This document shows, piece by piece, positions 20,030 to 28,688 of a stretch of 64,000 nucleotides of DNA. The stretch lies in NCBI RefSeq assembly GCF_009938165.1, contig NZ_AP019649.1, positions 2,046,001 through 2,110,000 on the forward strand, given 5' to 3'. The notes below the pieces were generated by a model. That model was not told where the DNA came from. It saw nothing but the letters and a program-made list of their open reading frames with translations, and made no database searches. Position numbers and translations under genes: made by a program. Source of the DNA: Vibrio taketomensis (GTDB taxonomy: Bacteria; Pseudomonadota; Gammaproteobacteria; Enterobacterales; Vibrionaceae). Position 1 is the first letter of the stretch. Every line of letters starts with the position of its first letter.

Positions 20030-21019
20030 ATGATTAGCCCTAAAAACCTAAAACTTGCAACCATCGCAACTGCTGTTACCGCTTCTCTTAGCTTTTCTAC
20101 GATTGCAAATGCAGCCATTGAAATTAAGGCAGCATTTAACCAATCAGATAGCCACCCTCAGTATTTAGCATTGGAAGAATTTGGTAAGAAACTCAATCAA
20201 GAAACAGATGGTCGATACAAACTGACTGTGTATCCAAACTCTTTACTTGGCGATCAACGAGCAGCACTAGAATTGGTGCAAAACGGTGCGATTCAAATGG
20301 CAATGGTGGCAAACCCATTAGTCGAAAACTACGATGCTACATTCCGAGTGATTGGTATGCCATACATCTACACCGGTTCAGAGCATCAAGAAAAGGTCTT
20401 CACATCCGGTGCACTTGACGATCTATTCTCTTCAACACAAAAGTTCGGTTTCGAAGTCCTCACCGCATATACCGCAGGTGCTCGCAGCATGTACACCAAA
20501 CAAGCTCCGGTAAATGGCTTTGCTGATATGAAAGGCCAAAAAATCCGTGTAATGCAATCAGATACTATGATCAAAATGCTCGATTGTATGGGTGGTACAG
20601 GCGTACCAATGAGCCAAGGCGAAGTGTACTCTGCAGTACAACAAGGAGTGTTAGATGGAGCAGAAAACAATGAAATTACTTATGCCGATTTGAAACAATA
20701 CGAAGTCGCACCTTACTTCTCGGCAACTCGCCACTTAATGGTTCCTGACCTGCTTGTTGTGAGCAGCTACTTTACCTCAACTATGTCTGAAGAAGATCAA
20801 GCAACCCTAAGAAGACTGGCAAAAGAAAGCACACCTGTTGAATTTAAAATCTGGAATCAACACATAGAAAGTGCGAAAAAATCAGCAGAAGAAAAAGGGG
20901 CGAAATTCAATGAAGTCGATATCAAACCGTTCCAAGAAAGCTGTCAAAAACTACAAGAAGAGTTAATCACCACGCCAGCTCAAAAAGAACTATTCAACAA
21001 AATTGTAAGCCTGTCTTAA
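20030..21019 (+). CDS. TRAP transporter substrate-binding protein (DctP type)
   Basis: Periplasmic receptor for a sugar acid or other carboxylate. The 329-residue product has a signal peptide to about residue 28 (ending TIANA). DctP-family segments follow: YPNSLLGDQRAALELVQNGA and MKGQKIRVMQSDT with the substrate-carboxylate arginine (KIRVMQ). It lies 34 bp after kduI, so an unsaturated or keto-deoxy uronate is the likely substrate by context. It is separated from the membrane subunits by a terminator-like hairpin. Confidence 0.92.
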   Translation: MISPKNLKLATIATAVTASLSFSTIANAAIEIKAAFNQSDSHPQYLALEEFGKKLNQETDGRYKLTVYPNSLLGDQRAALELVQNGAIQMAMVANPLVENYDATFRVIGMPYIYTGSEHQEKVFTSGALDDLFSSTQKFGFEVLTAYTAGARSMYTKQAPVNGFADMKGQKIRVMQSDTMIKMLDCMGGTGVPMSQGEVYSAVQQGVLDGAENNEITYADLKQYEVAPYFSATRHLMVPDLLVVSSYFTSTMSEEDQATLRRLAKESTPVEFKIWNQHIESAKKSAEEKGAKFNEVDIKPFQESCQKLQEELITTPAQKELFNKIVSLS

Positions 21020-21030
21020 CCTGAAAAAAT

Positions 21031-21070
21031 GCCGAGGTTTGACATCTTTCAATGACGCCTCGGCCTTTTT
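21031..21070 (+). terminator. Terminator-like hairpin between TRAP binding protein and membrane subunits
   Basis: Arms GCCGAGG (21031-21037) and CCTCGGC (21058-21064) with a following CTTTTTG. It lies 11 bp after the binding-protein stop and 12 bp before the DctQ-like start. Partial termination here would give more binding protein than membrane protein, as seen in many transport operons. Confidence 0.75.
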
Positions 21071-21082
21071 GAGATCTTTACT

Positions 21083-21595
21083 ATGTCTAATACTTCAAAT
21101 AGCGTTTTCGACAAAATCGACGCCGTAAAACAATGGGTCGATAAAGTCATCGCTGCTGTTTTAATGTTTATCGTTGCAGCAATGACCTTACTTGTTACTT
21201 ATCAGGTCGTGGTCCGTTACTTTTTCGGGAGCCCAAGCGCAGTCAGCGAAGTACTTTCACGCTATGCGTTTATCTGGCTTATTTTAATTGGCAGTGCTTA
21301 TGTATTTGGCCTGCGCGAACATATGTCGATCAGTTTTATTAAGCAAAAATTCTCGGAAAAAGTACAAATTTTCCTAGAAATGTTCATTGAATTCTCAACG
21401 GCTGTTTTTGCCTTACTCGTGATGATTATTGGCGGGCACAGCAGCGCAATGCGCCAAATGTGGCAGATGGATTCTGCACTGCAAATTCCAATGGGCGTTA
21501 TTTATGCGGCAATCCCAATCAGTGGCGGCCTTATTATTTTCTACTTTTTGTATCAGGAATTCGCCCTGCTACGTCGTCTAAAGCAATTAAAATAA
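21083..21595 (+). CDS. TRAP transporter small membrane subunit (DctQ type)
   Basis: Small inner-membrane subunit that pairs with DctM. The 170-residue product has four hydrophobic segments (about residues 20-45, 52-72, 92-115 and 132-155). The conserved RYAFIWLILIGSAY region and the acidic/basic loop REHMSISF are typical of DctQ. It starts 64 bp after the binding protein, and DctM follows after 12 bp. Confidence 0.92.
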   Translation: MSNTSNSVFDKIDAVKQWVDKVIAAVLMFIVAAMTLLVTYQVVVRYFFGSPSAVSEVLSRYAFIWLILIGSAYVFGLREHMSISFIKQKFSEKVQIFLEMFIEFSTAVFALLVMIIGGHSSAMRQMWQMDSALQIPMGVIYAAIPISGGLIIFYFLYQEFALLRRLKQLK

Positions 21596-21607
21596 GGATT
21601 CATTAAA

Positions 21608-22915
21608 ATGGATGCAGCAACTTTTGCCGCGTTAATATTGTTTAGCGGCACCCTCTTTTTCTTAGTCATTGGCGCACCAATCAGTATCAGTGTCGGCATC
21701 TCCTCTTTTGCGGCAATGCTTTCTATTCTGCCTGCTCAAGGTGCTATGGTGACATCTGCACAACGTCTTTTCGTCGGTCTTGATTCTTTTGCGCTACTCG
21801 CCATCCCGTTTTTTATCTTAGCGGGTAACATCATGAACAATGGTGGCATAGCGATACGCTTGATAAATTTTTCTAAAATTTTTAGTGGTTTTCTACCTGG
21901 TTCTCTGGCTCAAACGACGGTTGTGTCAAACATGTTGTTTGGTTCAATCAGTGGTTCTGGTGTCGCCTCTGCGGCAGCTGTCGGTGGTATCATGGCCCCA
22001 ATTCAAAAGAAGGAAGGCTACGACCCAGCATTTAGCACTGCCGTAAACATCGCCTCGGCGCCAACTGGTATGCTAATTCCACCAAGTAATACATTGATTG
22101 TTTATGCGACCGTTGCAGGAAGCGTCTCTGTTACTGCACTATTTATGGGTGGATATTTACCGGGAATCTTGTGGGGTCTAGGCGTAATGTTCGTTGCTGG
22201 CATCATGGCAAAGCGCCGTGGTTACACGATGAAACACTCAATGACGCTGGCCGATTGCTTTAAAGTCTCTATCGATGCTATTCCGAGCCTTTCACTGATT
22301 GTCATTGTTATTGGCGGCATTATTGGCGGTGTGTTTACCGCAACAGAAGCTTCTGCGATTGCCGTTGTTTATGCCTTAGTGTTGAGTTTGGCTTATCGTG
22401 CTCTGGATATCAAAAAGATACCAGAAATTCTGCTAAGTACCGCGAAAATGTCGGCAATTGTGATATTTATGCTGGCAACGTCGTCCATCATGTCGTGGGT
22501 AATGGCCTTTACTCAAATTCCAGCATTGATTGCAGACTCTCTCATCTCTTTAACTGATAACCCCATTATCATTCTACTCATCATCAACGTTGTATTGCTG
22601 TTTATCGGTACCTTTATGGACCCAACACCAGCAGTACTTATCTTTACGCCAATTTTCCTACCAATTTGTATGAACTTAGGCATGGATCCGGTTCAGTTTG
22701 GTATTATTTTGGTGTTTAACTTATCATTGGGTACGATAACACCTCCGGTAGGGCCAATTCTTTTTACCGGCTGTAAAGTGAGTGGTATTAGTATCGATGA
22801 CGTGATTAAAACGCTACTACCATTCTTCTTGGTTATTTTTGTTGTGCTTATGCTGGTTACCTTTATCCCAGCAATATCAATGACGATCCCAGAAATGATG
22901 GGATTGATAAAATAA
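21608..22915 (+). CDS. TRAP transporter large permease (DctM type)
   Basis: Polytopic transport subunit that uses a sodium gradient in this family. The 435-residue product is highly hydrophobic with about 12 segments. Typical DctM motifs are LAIPFFILAGNIMNNGGIA, SGSGVASAAAVGGIMAPI and GTFMDPTPAVLIFTPIFLPI. The gene ends 10 bp before a strong hairpin. With kduI and the binding protein it forms a four-gene uronate uptake unit. Confidence 0.93.
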   Translation: MDAATFAALILFSGTLFFLVIGAPISISVGISSFAAMLSILPAQGAMVTSAQRLFVGLDSFALLAIPFFILAGNIMNNGGIAIRLINFSKIFSGFLPGSLAQTTVVSNMLFGSISGSGVASAAAVGGIMAPIQKKEGYDPAFSTAVNIASAPTGMLIPPSNTLIVYATVAGSVSVTALFMGGYLPGILWGLGVMFVAGIMAKRRGYTMKHSMTLADCFKVSIDAIPSLSLIVIVIGGIIGGVFTATEASAIAVVYALVLSLAYRALDIKKIPEILLSTAKMSAIVIFMLATSSIMSWVMAFTQIPALIADSLISLTDNPIIILLIINVVLLFIGTFMDPTPAVLIFTPIFLPICMNLGMDPVQFGIILVFNLSLGTITPPVGPILFTGCKVSGISIDDVIKTLLPFFLVIFVVLMLVTFIPAISMTIPEMMGLIK

Positions 22916-22924
22916 CGATAAGTT

Positions 22925-22953
22925 GACCAAGCTCCTAAATCCGGAGCTTGGTC
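22925..22953 (+). terminator. Hairpin after the TRAP operon
   Basis: A perfect 11-bp stem GACCAAGCTCC/GGAGCTTGGTC with a 7-base loop. The T-rich tail is weak (TTGTCAC), but the stem and position support operon termination. Confidence 0.7.
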
Positions 22954-23035
22954 TTGTCACTTGCATGTTGTATCAGATAGAAAAAACGCATTGCACAACC
23001 ACCACCTAAATATTAAAGCGACACACTGATTAAGA

Positions 23036-23806
23036 ATGAACAACGAAAAGAAAATTGAGTATCGCGCACCGGCTCTCGAGAAAGGCTTAGAAATTCTCGA
23101 GTTGTTAGCTGCAGAGGAAGAACCTCAAACCAAAAAGCAAATTTCTGAAAAACTTGATCGCAGCATCAACGAAATTTTCCGCATGCTCTCTGTACTTGTC
23201 GACAAGCAATATATTGAGTTTGACTCTGAAACCTCAAGCTACTCTTTAACGCTAAAAATGTTTGCCCTTTCCAATCAACATCCACCGATTGCTCAACTAC
23301 TTAAACGTGCTCAACCATTAATGGAAGAATTAAGCGTTAAACTCAATCAGTCTTGTCATTTGAGTCGCTATCAGAACGGAGAATTATTGGTCATCGCTCG
23401 TTCTGAGAGTCCATATAAAATGGGTTTCTGTCTAAGGCTGGGAGCGTCACTTGATATTTTTGGGTCAGGGTCTGGTGTCGCACTATTGAGCTACAGTAGC
23501 GAAGAACAACGTAAAAATATCATTTCTCGCTCGAATGCAACCGAAGATGAAGTGCAGAATACTTTAAAGTTGATCGATGAAACCTTAGAAAAAGGCTACT
23601 ACTCAGGAGCAAGTCCACAGATTTCAGGGGTAACCAACATTAGTGTGGCTATTTTAGGTGTGCAGGGTGATGTATTGGCAACGTTAACCATTCCATACAT
23701 GACATTGAACTCAGACACTGTACATCATCATATCGAAGATCTTGAGCATGCGCGCATTGAGCTTTTAAAAGTAGCGAAAAAACTTAATCAATACACCATT
23801 AAATAA
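23036..23806 (+). CDS. IclR-family transcriptional regulator (KdgR-like)
   Basis: A 256-residue regulator with an N-terminal winged helix (about residues 14-75: KGLEILELLAAEEEPQTKKQ, then NEIFRMLSVLVDKQYI). The C-terminal IclR effector domain follows (about 90-250), containing RLGASLDIFGSGSGVALLSY and ISGVTNISVAILG. The start is an ATG at 23036. Location right after kduI/TRAP and the KdgR-like box at 19036 suggest control of that operon, probably as a repressor released by a keto-deoxy sugar acid. The YRAPALEKGLEILELLA opening resembles KdgR. Confidence 0.88.
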   Translation: MNNEKKIEYRAPALEKGLEILELLAAEEEPQTKKQISEKLDRSINEIFRMLSVLVDKQYIEFDSETSSYSLTLKMFALSNQHPPIAQLLKRAQPLMEELSVKLNQSCHLSRYQNGELLVIARSESPYKMGFCLRLGASLDIFGSGSGVALLSYSSEEQRKNIISRSNATEDEVQNTLKLIDETLEKGYYSGASPQISGVTNISVAILGVQGDVLATLTIPYMTLNSDTVHHHIEDLEHARIELLKVAKKLNQYTIK

Positions 23807-23818
23807 TTTCTGCTATTC

Positions 23819-23855
23819 AAATAAGCAGAAAGAGAATACTTCTTTCTGCTTATTT
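23819..23855. terminator. Strong hairpin after the IclR gene
   Basis: A perfect 15-bp stem AAATAAGCAGAAAGA/TCTTTCTGCTTATTT around a 7-base loop. The A/T-rich ends let it act on either strand: the IclR gene ends just left of it and a minus-strand gene ends 55 bp right of it. Confidence 0.8.
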
Positions 23856-23909
23856 ACTTAACCCACCCATTGTACTTTAAGCGTACAAAATAGAGTTGGG
23901 TGCGTTCAC

Positions 23910-24455
23910 TTACTCTTGCTCGATACCACAATCATTGCAGCTTTGCAGGGCAATCTCATGCTCAAACACAGCCTTATCGTTACCTTCTGCTAGTAATTCA
24001 GCGATTTCATCCGCGACTTCTTGCTCATCTTCAGCTTCAACTTGACTTGCGAGTTCTTCTTCAGAGTAACCGTAGTAGTTCAGCAATAGGTAATCACGAG
24101 CTTCTTTTTTAGAACACGTTACGTTAACGGATAGATCAGCCTCAACTTCACCTCGTTCAATAATCGCTGCCAGTTGTGCTAGAACCTCATCTTTCATCTC
24201 CGCCGTTAGCCAACCTAAGTCAGTGTTCACGGTCGTTTTTTTGCAGTTAAAACATGGCAATTGATGAAAGTAGTATTGAAAGTTAGTCATGAGTCGTTTC
24301 TTCTGTGGATGTTGTACCAGCTGATTATCCGCCTTTTTGAGTAAAATGCTATCAATAATGACTGCATTATCCACTGCCTGGCTGCCATAGATTACATAAC
24401 AAACTCGCACCTTAAAATAATTTATTCCGTCTCTATATTTACGGATAAATTTCAT
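23910..24455 (-). CDS. Uncharacterised protein with terminal CxxC pairs
   Basis: The ORF is 181 residues if it starts at the ATG at 24455. An internal ATG at 24288-24290 (MTNFQYYFHQLPCFNCKK) gives a 126-residue protein with a more natural N-terminus; neither start has a strong ribosome site. In the shorter version CxxC pairs lie at residues 13/16 (CFNC) and 118/121 (CNDC), one near each end, suggesting a bound metal or redox function. The middle is acidic and helical (QVEAEDEQEVADEIAELLAE). No signal peptide. Family not recognised. Convergent with the IclR gene. Confidence 0.72.
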   Translation of the reverse strand: MKFIRKYRDGINYFKVRVCYVIYGSQAVDNAVIIDSILLKKADNQLVQHPQKKRLMTNFQYYFHQLPCFNCKKTTVNTDLGWLTAEMKDEVLAQLAAIIERGEVEADLSVNVTCSKKEARDYLLLNYYGYSEEELASQVEAEDEQEVADEIAELLAEGNDKAVFEHEIALQSCNDCGIEQE

Positions 24456-24767
24456 TATTAATGCCTATTTTTCTTGATTAACAATCATGATTACAGGCAT
24501 CTATTTACAACGTCATTATCGATTCGATATTCACTCAATTCACTTAATTTGGCATTGATAACATCAAACTATTACCAACTGCCCTTGTTAAATCATTAAC
24601 ACAAACCCACAGCAATCAATACACTTTCCATACATTTATAAAACTTACTTTTGGGTAAATTCGTTACCAATATCAATTAAATAGAATTTTATTTTATAAC
24701 GCTTGCCTGTACAAGCTTAGGTTGAGTATTAATCAAAATGTTATTAATTAGCCGAAATGGATTCTAT

Positions 24768-26312
24768 ATGGCGACACAAGTAAGTACTCAACAGCCAACT
24801 AAACGAAATTGGCTTGATAGCATCGAACGTTTGGGAAATAAAATCCCGGATATTACGATGTTATTTCTCTTCGCAACCCTAATTTGTATTTTGCTCTCAA
24901 TGGGTTTATCTCAAATCCAGTTTGATTATGTACATCCTTTAACCCAAGAGCCGATTCAAGTTGTCAATTTATTTACCACCGAGCAGATGATGAATCTGCT
25001 TACTTCAATGGTAGGCAACTTTGTTAACTTCCCTCCACTTGGGATTGTTATTGTGGCTACATTAGGCATCGGTATTGCGGAAGGCTCTGGCTACATTACA
25101 ACAGCTTTACGTAAACTATTAGCCGTTGTACCAATGAGTGCCGTAACACCTTCGGTAATCTTTATCGGCATTTTAGCTCACGTAGCCTCTGATTCTGCTT
25201 ACGTTGTACTCATGCCGGTGTCTGCTTACATTTTCTATAAATCAGGTAAGCACCCACTCGCGGGTATTGCTGCTGGATTTGCTGGTCTTGCTGGCGGATT
25301 TACTGCTTCTTACACACCGTCCATTATCGATCCAATCCTAGCAGGCTTTACCGAGGGTGCGGCTCGCATACTCGATCCTGATTACGTGGTAAATGTACTT
25401 TGTAACTTCTTCTACTCATTTGGTTCAACATTCGCAGTTATCGCAACTTGTTGGTATATAACCGATAAAATTGTTGAACCACGTCTAAGTCGTACGCTTC
25501 CAGTTGACGTACCACAAGTTGAAGACAACAACACAGAACTAAGCGATAAGGAAAAACGCGCTTTCTCACTAGCAAACTGGACCTTACTCGGCTTTATCGT
25601 ATTGCTTATCGCAATGATGGTACCTGAAAGCTCAATATTCCGCGCTCCAGACGGCTCATTAACCAGCCCTGCCGCCCCTGCGATGAAAACTATCGTACCG
25701 CTATTGCTGCTATTTTTTACCGCTCCAGGCTTAGTTTACGGCTTTGTTAGTGGCAAGTTCTCAACATCGAAAGATGTGACGAAATCCATGGAGAGCATCA
25801 CTGGCTCACTCATTTCATTTATCGTTTTTGCCTTTTTCTGCGCGCAGTTCCTTTACTGTTTTGGTAATTCGAACATAGGCAGCTTGATTGCCCTCTCTGG
25901 TGCTGAAGGACTAAAAGCTTTAAATATGCCAGGTGAAATCACCATTTTTGGCGTCATTCTTCTCACCGCTTGTCTAAATATCATCATCACATCAGCGTCA
26001 TCAAAATGGGCAATCCTTGCACCTGTTTTAGTCCCGATGCTAATGGCGGTTGGTATTTCGCCAGAACTAACGCAAGCAGCATTTCGTATCTCTGACAGTG
26101 CAGTTAACGTCAGCACTCCAATGTTTGCATTCTACCCACTGATTATCTCTTACATGCAGCGATACAGCAGTCAATCAGGTATTGGCACACTAGTTTCCAT
26201 GATGCTGCCATACACAATTGGCCTACTCGTCGCATTGATGGCAATGTTGTACCTTTTCTGGGGCTTAGATATTCCTCTGGGCTTTAACAGTGGTTACACC
26301 TATTCGCTGTAA
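24768..26312 (+). CDS. AbgT-family transporter
   Basis: Inner-membrane transporter of the AbgT family (p-aminobenzoyl-glutamate uptake in E. coli; some members export sulfonamides). I chose the ATG at 24768 (MATQVSTQQPTKRNWLDSI); an ATG at 24738 in the same frame is the alternative. The 514-residue product has about 12 hydrophobic segments and the family motifs HVASDSAYVVLMPVSAYIF, AGLAGGFTASYTPSIIDPI and FRISDSAVNVSTPMFAFYPL. pepT follows 75 bp downstream, so uptake and hydrolysis of a peptide-like compound is likely. Confidence 0.92.
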   Translation: MATQVSTQQPTKRNWLDSIERLGNKIPDITMLFLFATLICILLSMGLSQIQFDYVHPLTQEPIQVVNLFTTEQMMNLLTSMVGNFVNFPPLGIVIVATLGIGIAEGSGYITTALRKLLAVVPMSAVTPSVIFIGILAHVASDSAYVVLMPVSAYIFYKSGKHPLAGIAAGFAGLAGGFTASYTPSIIDPILAGFTEGAARILDPDYVVNVLCNFFYSFGSTFAVIATCWYITDKIVEPRLSRTLPVDVPQVEDNNTELSDKEKRAFSLANWTLLGFIVLLIAMMVPESSIFRAPDGSLTSPAAPAMKTIVPLLLLFFTAPGLVYGFVSGKFSTSKDVTKSMESITGSLISFIVFAFFCAQFLYCFGNSNIGSLIALSGAEGLKALNMPGEITIFGVILLTACLNIIITSASSKWAILAPVLVPMLMAVGISPELTQAAFRISDSAVNVSTPMFAFYPLIISYMQRYSSQSGIGTLVSMMLPYTIGLLVALMAMLYLFWGLDIPLGFNSGYTYSL

Positions 26313-26340
26313 ACAAGTTTGCTAACACACCATAGATTTC

Positions 26341-26370
26341 CCGCTTCTTTCACATCCAAGAAAGAAGCGG
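26341..26370 (+). other. Perfect stem-loop between abgT-like gene and pepT
   Basis: Arms CCGCTTCTTTC and GAAAGAAGCGG (11 bp) with an 8-base loop, placed 17 bp before the pepT ATG. No T-run follows. It may stabilise the upstream message or limit pepT translation. Confidence 0.6.
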
Positions 26371-26387
26371 TAACTACGAGAATAAAG

Positions 26388-27611
26388 ATGAAATCAATCA
26401 AAGAAAGCTTAATAAATAACTTTGTCCGCTATGCAGCGATCAGCAGTCAATCTGACGCTTCAGTCACTACTATTCCATCAAGCGAAGGACAAAGAACACT
26501 TGCGACTCTGTTATGCCAAGAGCTTAACCAAATGGGGATTAGTGAAACCCAGTTGCTTGATAACAGCATTGCTATTGCTCGTATTCCAGGCACAGTACCA
26601 AACGCAAAAACTATTGGTTTTGTCGCACATTTAGATACCGTCGATGTCGGACTTAGCCCAAATATCAATCCGCAGATCCTCCATTATTTAGGGGAACCAC
26701 TGTGTTTAAACCAAGCACTAAATATCTTTATCGATGAAACAAGCCATCCAGAATTAGCCAATTATCGCAACCAAGACATTTTATTTAGTGATGGCACCAG
26801 TGTTCTCGGTGCCGACAATAAATCTGCGATTGCAATTATGATGACCCTAGCTGCCGATGTTATGCAAAATAATACGGAACATGGTGATATTTATTTGGCA
26901 TTTGTTCCAGATGAAGAGATTGGTCTGCGCGGTTCAAAAGAATTATCGCTAGAGCACTTCCCCGTAGACTATTGCTACACCATCGATTGTTGTGAACGTG
27001 GTGAAGTAATTTATGAAACCTTTAATGCTGGTTCTGCAGTATTAGAGATTAAAGGTATTACCGCGCATCCGATGAGCGCTAAAAACGTATTGGTCAATCC
27101 AAACCTCATTGCGGCAGATTTTATCAGCCTTGTTCGTGATCATGGTTTACCGGAGCAGACAGAAGGTCGAGAGGGCTATTTCTGGGTCACTGACTTATCA
27201 GGCAATCAAAACGTGGCAAAAGTCTCAGTCGCCATTCGAGATTTTGACCAAGACAGTTATAACGCTCGCAAAGCCTATTTAGCATCTGTAGTTGAATTGC
27301 TTAAAAACAAACACCCACGAGCAGGAATAGAGCTTACGTTAACCGATGTCTACAGCAATATTGCTCAAGCAATGGGTGAAGATACCAGCGCACTATCTCG
27401 TCTCTATCAAGCACTAAAAACATTGGGCATTCCAGCAAAAACAATTGCAATGCGTGGCGGCACTGACGGTTCTGCACTTTCAGTAAAAGGCCTATTTACT
27501 CCTAATTTCTTTACTGGAGCACACAATTTCCATAGCCAATTCGAGTTTTTGCCACTGGATTCATTTGAAGACAGTTACTATGTGGCAAAACAACTCATTA
27601 CGATGAAATAG
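26388..27611 (+). CDS. pepT: Peptidase T-like M20 tripeptidase
   Basis: Cytoplasmic zinc aminopeptidase that removes the N-terminal residue of tripeptides. Start placed at the ATG at 26388 (MKSIKESLINNFVRYAAISS), giving 407 residues, the usual PepT length. The frame is open further upstream, but that part includes the stem-loop. Metal and catalytic motifs are visible: GFVAHLDTVD, LGADNKSAIAIMM, VPDEEIGLRGSK, DCCERGE and GGTDGS. It follows the AbgT-like transporter and ends at an intrinsic terminator. Confidence 0.93.
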   Translation: MKSIKESLINNFVRYAAISSQSDASVTTIPSSEGQRTLATLLCQELNQMGISETQLLDNSIAIARIPGTVPNAKTIGFVAHLDTVDVGLSPNINPQILHYLGEPLCLNQALNIFIDETSHPELANYRNQDILFSDGTSVLGADNKSAIAIMMTLAADVMQNNTEHGDIYLAFVPDEEIGLRGSKELSLEHFPVDYCYTIDCCERGEVIYETFNAGSAVLEIKGITAHPMSAKNVLVNPNLIAADFISLVRDHGLPEQTEGREGYFWVTDLSGNQNVAKVSVAIRDFDQDSYNARKAYLASVVELLKNKHPRAGIELTLTDVYSNIAQAMGEDTSALSRLYQALKTLGIPAKTIAMRGGTDGSALSVKGLFTPNFFTGAHNFHSQFEFLPLDSFEDSYYVAKQLITMK

Positions 27612-27628
27612 TGCCTTCGACGCTTATG

Positions 27629-27656
27629 AAGACCGCCTGAAATGCGGTCTTTTTTA
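27629..27656 (+). terminator. Intrinsic terminator of pepT
   Basis: An 8-bp stem AAGACCGC/GCGGTCTT with a 7-base loop, followed by TTTTATTT. Confidence 0.9.
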
Positions 27657-27852
27657 TTTCGTCTTCTAACGAGAGTACATGCTAAGGATGTATTTGAAAG
27701 CAATCCAATACACATCTCGTAGACATAGATATTCGGTCACTCAAATCCTATGAACGTAAACCTATGAGATCTTACTTGTACACACTGTGTCATTGAATTT
27801 AGACTGTTTTTTCCCAATCTGTTGGTAGCACTCAAAGTAACCGAGGCGCTAC

Positions 27853-28044
27853 ATGTCAAAATAGCTCACATCATTAAGATTCAAACTTGATGATGTTTCA
27901 TTTTCAATTGTTGAACCATCGGATCTTACGTCTAGAGATCTCGCTTCATTAGTTGACTAAATTGCTGTTATAACTGTTCTCCACAGAGTATTTATCGACG
28001 CTCATAACTATGCCGTATATTATGGAACAATAAGTCTTACCTGA
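27853..28044 (+). pseudogene. Possible decayed small gene with two in-frame stops
   Basis: From an ATG at 27853 the frame reads MSK, stop, then LTSLRFKLDDVSFSIVEPS and DLTSRDLASLVD, stop, then IAVITVLHRVFIDAHN and YAVYYGTISLT to a final stop at 28042-28044. The segments have normal protein-like composition and stay in one frame across TAG and TAA. I recognise no family. It may be the remnant of an island gene, or chance. The surrounding 410 bp (27652-28064) holds nothing else I can support. Confidence 0.3.
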
Positions 28045-28064
28045 TTATAAAAATAAGGTTTTAC

Positions 28065-28529
28065 ATGCATATAAATAAACGTTGCTCCTTTGATAGTTGG
28101 CCGGTAGGTACACCAGAACGCTGCATTCATGGCTATTGGCAACTAGGCATGATGAGATTTCATACCTTTACTAGGGAATGCAGTAAAGAGTATCAAGATT
28201 CATATAACCGTATTAACCATGAACTGGGAGCTAGTGTGGCGTACATCGACCTCGCCTCACAGGGAGATGACTACAGATATAAATCGGAGGTTTTGGATAT
28301 AATTCGCAGTAATGAGCAAACCTGGATTTGGTTTACGAGTTGCCATGCGCTTTTCGATATTTCTCTTGCTGGCTGGCTACGGTCTGTTCTCACTGCCTCG
28401 TATAACGTAGATCACATTCGAGCCACTTTTGTGTTCGATACCCCCGATCAATTCAACAACATCTGTCAAAATCATTCGGCACCATTGTACAAATCGACCA
28501 TAGCTCTGGATCTTATAAAGAGCAATTAG
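28065..28529 (+). CDS. Unrecognised 154-residue island protein
   Basis: The ORF starts at an ATG with AAGG about nine bases upstream. It contains WIWFTSCHALFDISLAGWLR (about residues 91-110) and the acidic FVFDTPDQFNN segment (about 125-135). No signal peptide, no clear membrane segment, no nucleotide-binding loop seen. It is the first intact ORF of the accessory region after pepT and lies about 160 bp before the 37-bp repeat array. Function unknown; it could be a fragment of a larger protein. Confidence 0.5.
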   Translation: MHINKRCSFDSWPVGTPERCIHGYWQLGMMRFHTFTRECSKEYQDSYNRINHELGASVAYIDLASQGDDYRYKSEVLDIIRSNEQTWIWFTSCHALFDISLAGWLRSVLTASYNVDHIRATFVFDTPDQFNNICQNHSAPLYKSTIALDLIKSN

Positions 28530-28688
28530 CTTTGCCGAGGCCTTTGCGCTTTTCTATAGTTTGAAACTAATACGCATCCCCGAATACCTTGTTAGATGCT
28601 CTACCCTGTCGCATTAGAAATAATGCCCCTTTAACATGCGGTCCTAGCTAAAAAGTACTGGAGGATACGCTTAGCATACAGAGCAGCG

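Noticed and set aside
27650..27900. Left attachment repeat of a tRNA-Arg island
   Set aside because: I searched by eye for a copy of the tRNA 3' end (GCCCTGCAGGATTCGAACC) near pepT and saw none.
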